DNA from: Myxococcales bacterium
Lineage (GTDB): Bacteria > Myxococcota > UBA727 > VGSZ01
Length of the DNA: 64,000 nucleotides
Direction: 5' to 3'
Assembly: GCA_023248635.1 (NCBI GenBank)
Contig: JAHFED010000001.1
Location: 336,031 to 400,030, forward strand
Below the pieces are notes generated by a model. The model was given only the letters and a program-made list of their open reading frames with translations. It was not told the DNA's origin and searched no databases. How positions within the stretch are numbered: position 1 is the first letter of the stretch; every line of letters begins with the position of its first letter. This document shows, in pieces, positions 60,353-64,000 of this stretch. The translations under genes and the position numbers were made by a program.

Positions 60353-61891
60353 ATGACGAATCGAGCGGCGCCCGCCGCACTCCTGAAGCTGACGACGCCG
60401 TTGCCGTGTTGGCACGAGTCTCGATGCTCCGCCCGCACCGATTTGGTGGTGTCGCTGTCGATGTCGTCGGCGTTCATCGCTACCGACCGTCCGCTGCCAC
60501 CCGGCACTCCGGTGTACCTCGATCTTGACGTCGACAACGGCGGGGCCGCCATCGACGGCGTCTCGGTTGCGTCTGCGGAGCAAGGCAACGGCTTCGCTGT
60601 GGAGTTCGTCAGCGTCGATGAGCGGGCGCAGGGGTTCCTGCAGGCCCTCCTTGGCGTCGCGCACGGCCCACGGCGGGTCCCGCTGCCCCGGAGCTACACA
60701 CCTACTTCGCCGGGCGGTCCACCGCTGCTGTCGAGCGAGGAGTCCTCTGCCACTCGCGGAGGGAAGGCCCCCTTGGCCCGCCCCGAGGCGGGCGGGGTGC
60801 TCGGCACAGCGCCACACACGCCCGCCCCGGTACGCGAAGCGATGCGCATGGCGCTGCCGTCGAGGATCACCGAGTCGCAGCTGCAAGCCCTGCCCATCGA
60901 GGCGCCCCCGCCCCCCGTCGAGCCCGCGCCGACGACGCTGGCGCCGGCGGAGATTGCCTGGGACGTGGGCGTGCCCGTCGCTGGTCGCCCGCAGCCGGTC
61001 GCAACGCCGGCATCGAGCCCGATGCCTGGCCTGAGTCTCGCGGCGCTGTCCCCGCGCTCCGAGCCGGCCACCCGAACGTTGCCCAACGTCGTCCCCTCTC
61101 ATCGTCCGGGTTCGTGGTCGCGGGCCTTGGCGGCGGACCTGCCCCTGGAAGAGAGCAGCGACGTCGAAAACACCCAGCGCTGGCCCACCGCCCGGGTGCG
61201 CTCCGACGACAGCTCGGCCGAGACCCCCAGTGGCGAGGCCCCGAGGCCCTCTCAGCCCAGCACGCCGCCGACCCGAGCGGCCCCCATCGAGGGCGCAGCG
61301 GCCGTGACGTTGCGCCCGCTGCCCGCACCCGACGACGACGACGTTGCTTTGGTCACGGAGGAGGTTGCCGACTTCGACGAAGTCATCGGCGTGCGCTCCT
61401 TCCGCTCCGAAGGGCCGCCGCCCCAGGCCCCAGCACCCGGTCCTACGCCCCTGGGGACCAACCCCCGACCGCGTGTTCCCATTGCCGAGCCTGGCCGGGA
61501 GCCCCCCGCTGCCACGCTGCCTTCGCGCCCAGCACAGGTCGGACTGGCACCGCCGCCGCGGATGCTCGGCCCCAACCCCTTCGCCGACGAGAGCCAGCCG
61601 CCCCTGGTGCCCGGCGCGCCTCCCCCGCCCCACGATCCCGAGACGCGGCAGGGGGGCGCGCCCTTGGCTGGGTCATCGGGCTCAGCGACGTCCTTGCCGG
61701 CGCCTCGCTTGCTGGCAGAGGGCTTCAACGCTCTGCTGACGACGACGGGTGGTGCCTCGAACTCTCCGGCGCCGCATCCCTTGCCGCAGATCTCTGCAGC
61801 GCCAGCGGCCCCCGCACCCGGTGCTGCGGATGCGCCCGAGCCCTGGAACGTGGGGCCTTCGACGGATCCCGGACGATGGCGGAAGCCCTGA
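60353..61891 (+). CDS. PilZ-like domain protein with long Pro-rich tail
   Basis: The product is 512 residues. Only the first 100 or so residues have a fold, with LSMSSAFIATDRPLPPGTPVYLDLDV resembling the PilZ core strand (usually D-x-S-x-x-G-x-F). The R-x-x-x-R c-di-GMP motif is not clear, so nucleotide binding is doubtful. The remaining 410 residues are Pro/Ala/Ser-rich and disordered (for example PPPPVEPAP). It is cytosolic. It ends 1 bp before the SMC-like gene (TGAGATG), so the two are coupled. Confidence 0.6.
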   Translation: MTNRAAPAALLKLTTPLPCWHESRCSARTDLVVSLSMSSAFIATDRPLPPGTPVYLDLDVDNGGAAIDGVSVASAEQGNGFAVEFVSVDERAQGFLQALLGVAHGPRRVPLPRSYTPTSPGGPPLLSSEESSATRGGKAPLARPEAGGVLGTAPHTPAPVREAMRMALPSRITESQLQALPIEAPPPPVEPAPTTLAPAEIAWDVGVPVAGRPQPVATPASSPMPGLSLAALSPRSEPATRTLPNVVPSHRPGSWSRALAADLPLEESSDVENTQRWPTARVRSDDSSAETPSGEAPRPSQPSTPPTRAAPIEGAAAVTLRPLPAPDDDDVALVTEEVADFDEVIGVRSFRSEGPPPQAPAPGPTPLGTNPRPRVPIAEPGREPPAATLPSRPAQVGLAPPPRMLGPNPFADESQPPLVPGAPPPPHDPETRQGGAPLAGSSGSATSLPAPRLLAEGFNALLTTTGGASNSPAPHPLPQISAAPAAPAPGAADAPEPWNVGPSTDPGRWRKP

Positions 61892-61892
61892 G

Positions 61893-63872
61893 ATGGAGCT
61901 CATCGAGGTCGTCCTCCAAGGGGTGCAGGGGTCGCCTGCGGTGTCGCGGTGGACCCTGCCGCCGGCGGCCGTGGCCATTCTTCCGGCGGGAGAGAGGGAG
62001 GCGCTGTTTGCGCGCGCGGCCTTCGAGCTCTTGGCGGGCGCTCCCGGCGCAGCGTCGGCGCTGGGGGAAGTGGGCCGTGCCGCCGTCGTGGTGCAGGGCC
62101 GCGACCAGCTCCAGTACCGCGTGGCCTGCGACCTGGCGACGCGACGGCGGGCGCTGCAAGTTCAGGAGGGAGACCAGCTCAAGGCCCTCACAACAGCACC
62201 CGCCGAGATTCTCCAATCGCTGCACGCCATCGTGGGCTGCGCGCCGCCCACGGCACTGCGCGAGCTCTTCTTCGCCTTCGTCGACGACCTGCCCTCGCGC
62301 CGCCAGGAGCTTTGGCCCGCCAAAGTCGCGACGTCGACGTCGGGCAAAGCGCTGCCCCCTGGGTTCGACGACGACGCCCCCGCGCGGGAAAGCGACCGGC
62401 CCCTGCCCCCGGGCTTCGGCGACGACGACGGCGTGGCCCAATCCCCTTGGCTCGGGCGCCCCGAAACGGCGCTGCGGGCGCGCCTCGCGGAGCTCGAGGC
62501 CCAAGACGTGACCCAACTCGAGTTCGAGCTCGATGGACTGCAAAAGAGGATGTTCGAGCTGGAGGCCCTGCTCAAGCCCCTCGGTGAGATGGTCCAGGGC
62601 GTCGAGCTGCTGCAGCAGCAGCGGGATGGCCTCGCGCATCTCGACCGCCTGCCTGCGGACTTCCTCGATCGGGCTCTGGCCCTTCGCAAGATCAAGACCG
62701 AGCAGGAGCAAAGCCTTCACCGGCTCGCGCACGAACGCGAACGCGTGATCACCGGAGCCGAGCACCTCTCCGACGACGTCTCCGGCTTTCGGCAGCGCGG
62801 CGGTGTCCGGCCCCTGCACGCCGCCGTCCAGGATCCACTCGTAAAATTCGGCGGCGCCATCGGCGTGGGTGCCGTCGTTGTTGGCGTCGTGGGCAGCATT
62901 CCTTTTGACGGTCTGCGCTGGTTGGCGCTCTTGAACATCCCGGCGTTCGGCACTGCGGTGTTCGGGGGAATTCGGGTGCTCGGCAAGCTCGAAGAAGGAG
63001 CCTCGGTGCGGCTAAGGCTCGGGCGCCTGGACCTCGACAAGAAGAGACTCGATGAGCGCTTCGGCATCGACAAAGAACAGATCGAGCGCCTGCTGATGAG
63101 CAGCGGCCTCACCCTGGACCAACTTCCCGAGCTCGAAGAGCAATGGCGACTGCGCGCCGACGTCGACGCCCGTTTGCAGCTGGCGCGCGAGCAGCTCGGT
63201 GAACAGCAAGCCCGCGCCGTCGGCGTCGAAGCGGAGCGTCAGGCCTCTCAGGCGCGCATCCAAGAACTCGACGAGCTCCTGCTCCGGGCTGGCCAGCGCT
63301 ACGACAACGACACTGAGCTGATGAAAGAAAAGTCCGACATCGAGAAGATCTTGCGGGGGGAAGTGAGGGCACGTCCCCTCGCGGACACTGAGGAGCGCAG
63401 CGCCCCCTCGACCCCTGCTGCCGCCCCCTTCGACGCCGGTCAACGCATCGTGCGGGTGGTGGCCGAGCTCTTGGCGGGCAACGTCGACGACATCGCCCAG
63501 CAGCTGGCCCCGCGAGCGACCCAGATGGCCCAAGCCTTGACCGACCAGCGCTTCTCAGCGGTGCGCTTCGGCGCCAAAGCCGAGGTCTTCGTCGTCGATG
63601 CCACCTCGGCGCACTCCATCGCTTTTGTGCAGTTGCCGCCCGGCGACCGAGATCTGATCGCCCTCGCGTTGCGCCTTGCCAGCATCGAAGCCTTCGCGAA
63701 AAAGGAGCGAATGCCCGTCGTCTTCGACCGCGTCTTTGACACCTTTCCGGTCGAAAAAGCGCCGCTCTTCGTGCGCGTGCTGCAGTTCATCGGGGCCAAC
63801 ACACAGGTCGTCTGCGTCACGGCTCGGCGAGAGCTGGCGGCGGCCGGGGTCGTGGTCCAGCCCACGACTTAG
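61893..63872 (+). CDS. SMC/YhaN-like coiled-coil protein without P-loop
   Basis: The product is 659 residues. Its layout follows the YhaN/RecF-SMC plan. The N-terminus (MELIEVVLQGVQG) is where such proteins have the Walker A, but the position reads ILPAGEREALFARAAFELL, with no G-x-x-x-x-G-K-S/T. Coiled coil occupies 190-300 and 370-500, interrupted by two hydrophobic stretches (about 318-336 and 341-360) that could be membrane-embedded, as in YhaN. Near the C-terminus, PPGDRDLIALALRLASIEAF (582-601) matches the signature-motif helix and VVFDRVFDTF (609-618) the Walker B strand with Glu replaced. It probably does not hydrolyse ATP. Confidence 0.65.
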   Translation: MELIEVVLQGVQGSPAVSRWTLPPAAVAILPAGEREALFARAAFELLAGAPGAASALGEVGRAAVVVQGRDQLQYRVACDLATRRRALQVQEGDQLKALTTAPAEILQSLHAIVGCAPPTALRELFFAFVDDLPSRRQELWPAKVATSTSGKALPPGFDDDAPARESDRPLPPGFGDDDGVAQSPWLGRPETALRARLAELEAQDVTQLEFELDGLQKRMFELEALLKPLGEMVQGVELLQQQRDGLAHLDRLPADFLDRALALRKIKTEQEQSLHRLAHERERVITGAEHLSDDVSGFRQRGGVRPLHAAVQDPLVKFGGAIGVGAVVVGVVGSIPFDGLRWLALLNIPAFGTAVFGGIRVLGKLEEGASVRLRLGRLDLDKKRLDERFGIDKEQIERLLMSSGLTLDQLPELEEQWRLRADVDARLQLAREQLGEQQARAVGVEAERQASQARIQELDELLLRAGQRYDNDTELMKEKSDIEKILRGEVRARPLADTEERSAPSTPAAAPFDAGQRIVRVVAELLAGNVDDIAQQLAPRATQMAQALTDQRFSAVRFGAKAEVFVVDATSAHSIAFVQLPPGDRDLIALALRLASIEAFAKKERMPVVFDRVFDTFPVEKAPLFVRVLQFIGANTQVVCVTARRELAAAGVVVQPTT

Positions 63873-63882
63873 GTGAACAGTC

Positions 63883-64000
63883 TGATCCCCGATCTCGTTG
63901 AACTTCGACCGCGGACCGGTCTCGTTCATCTCCGTCGGGGATGCCCTTCTGGGAGGTCTGGTGCAGACCTCCCCCCGCGCCGGCGGAGCCGGACGCGGGG
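63883..64000. repeat. Long hairpin-rich element, inverted copy, cut by the window end
   Basis: Starts at TGATCCCCGATCTCGTTGAA, the reverse complement of the end of the 192-362 element, and continues through GGTCTGGTGCAGACC and GCCGGCGGAGCCGG in the same order. It is about 85 percent identical where it overlaps and is truncated at 64000. It lies 10 bp after the stop of the SMC-like gene, in inverted orientation to the left-end pair. Confidence 0.75.

Noticed and set aside
1..64000. Defence island, prophage or biosynthetic gene cluster
   Set aside because: No recognisable restriction, toxin-antitoxin, Cas, phage structural, NRPS/PKS or RiPP genes; the two DHH-like and RdgC-like genes alone do not make a defence case.

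Overview
The window is a contiguous piece of a high-GC bacterial chromosome, most likely from a myxobacterium-like member of the Myxococcota. The evidence is several secreted lipoproteins with Gly-Glu (GEGEGE) linkers, Cys-rich and kelch lipoproteins, a MYXO-CTERM-like sorting tail, an MglA-type GTPase, HEAT-repeat proteins, very high GC3, and NtrC-type regulation. No phage, plasmid, CRISPR array, rRNA or recognisable defence island was found. The non-genic sequence is unusual: it carries two families of short, hairpin-rich repeats.

Layout, left to right. 1-595: two copies of a roughly 170-bp hairpin element. 0.6-7.6 kb: a PilB/GspE-like ATPase fused to a cyclic-nucleotide domain and overlapping a GST-like gene, then a glycosyltransferase, an MFS transporter and two GEGE-linker secreted proteins. 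7.8-10.5 kb: an Fe-S protein, an RdgC-like protein and a conserved unknown in one overlapping operon, with a convergent TVP38/VTT membrane protein. 10.9-15 kb: a HEAT protein, a DHH-like protein and a GNAT protein. 15.06-15.38 kb: a second tandem pair of the 160-bp elements. 15.4-18.8 kb: a complete TRAP transporter (DctP-DctQ-DctM). 18.9-22.3 kb: polyphosphate kinase divergent from a CHAD-domain (polyphosphate-binding) protein. 22.4-26.6 kb: a small unknown, an NmrA-like protein, a Y1-transposase-like (RAYT) protein without its catalytic residues beside a REP-like hairpin, a TauE/SafE permease and a sigma54 response regulator.

26.6-36.1 kb: two operons of cell-surface proteins. One has a beta-propeller protein and two Gly-rich membrane paralogues. 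The other has a 1194-residue kelch lipoprotein, a CsgG/FlgO-like protein and a Cys-rich protein. 36.2-38.8 kb: an MglA-like GTPase translationally coupled to a PocR-type histidine kinase, flanked on both sides by REP-like hairpins that include a 33-bp tandem array. Next come tRNA-Gly(CCC), an ASH-domain lipoprotein, a methyltransferase, a membrane protein and a DUF309 protein. 43.1-46.3 kb: an HD-domain protein and a HEAT protein with similar N-terminal modules. 46.5-55.5 kb: a long closely spaced run with a PfkB kinase, a membrane-anchored protein, a DUF1015-like protein, a second DHH-like protein, a TPR lipoprotein, aspartate-semialdehyde dehydrogenase, and one ORF that joins a MYXO-CTERM-type protein to an outer-membrane beta-barrel. 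55.7-63.9 kb: ClpS, a lipoprotein, uridine kinase, an M23 peptidase, an amidohydrolase-like lipoprotein, YacG, a PilZ-like protein and an SMC/YhaN-like protein without a P-loop. The window ends inside an inverted copy of the element seen at its left end.

Genes are tightly packed. At least ten junctions are ATGA, GTGA or TGATG overlaps, so translational coupling is the usual mode of co-expression here. The strongest candidates for new biology are the TTCA...TGAA hairpin family together with the inactivated RAYT-like protein, the fused sorting-tail/barrel ORF, the DHH-like pair with apparently re-ordered motifs, and the P-loop-less SMC-like protein.
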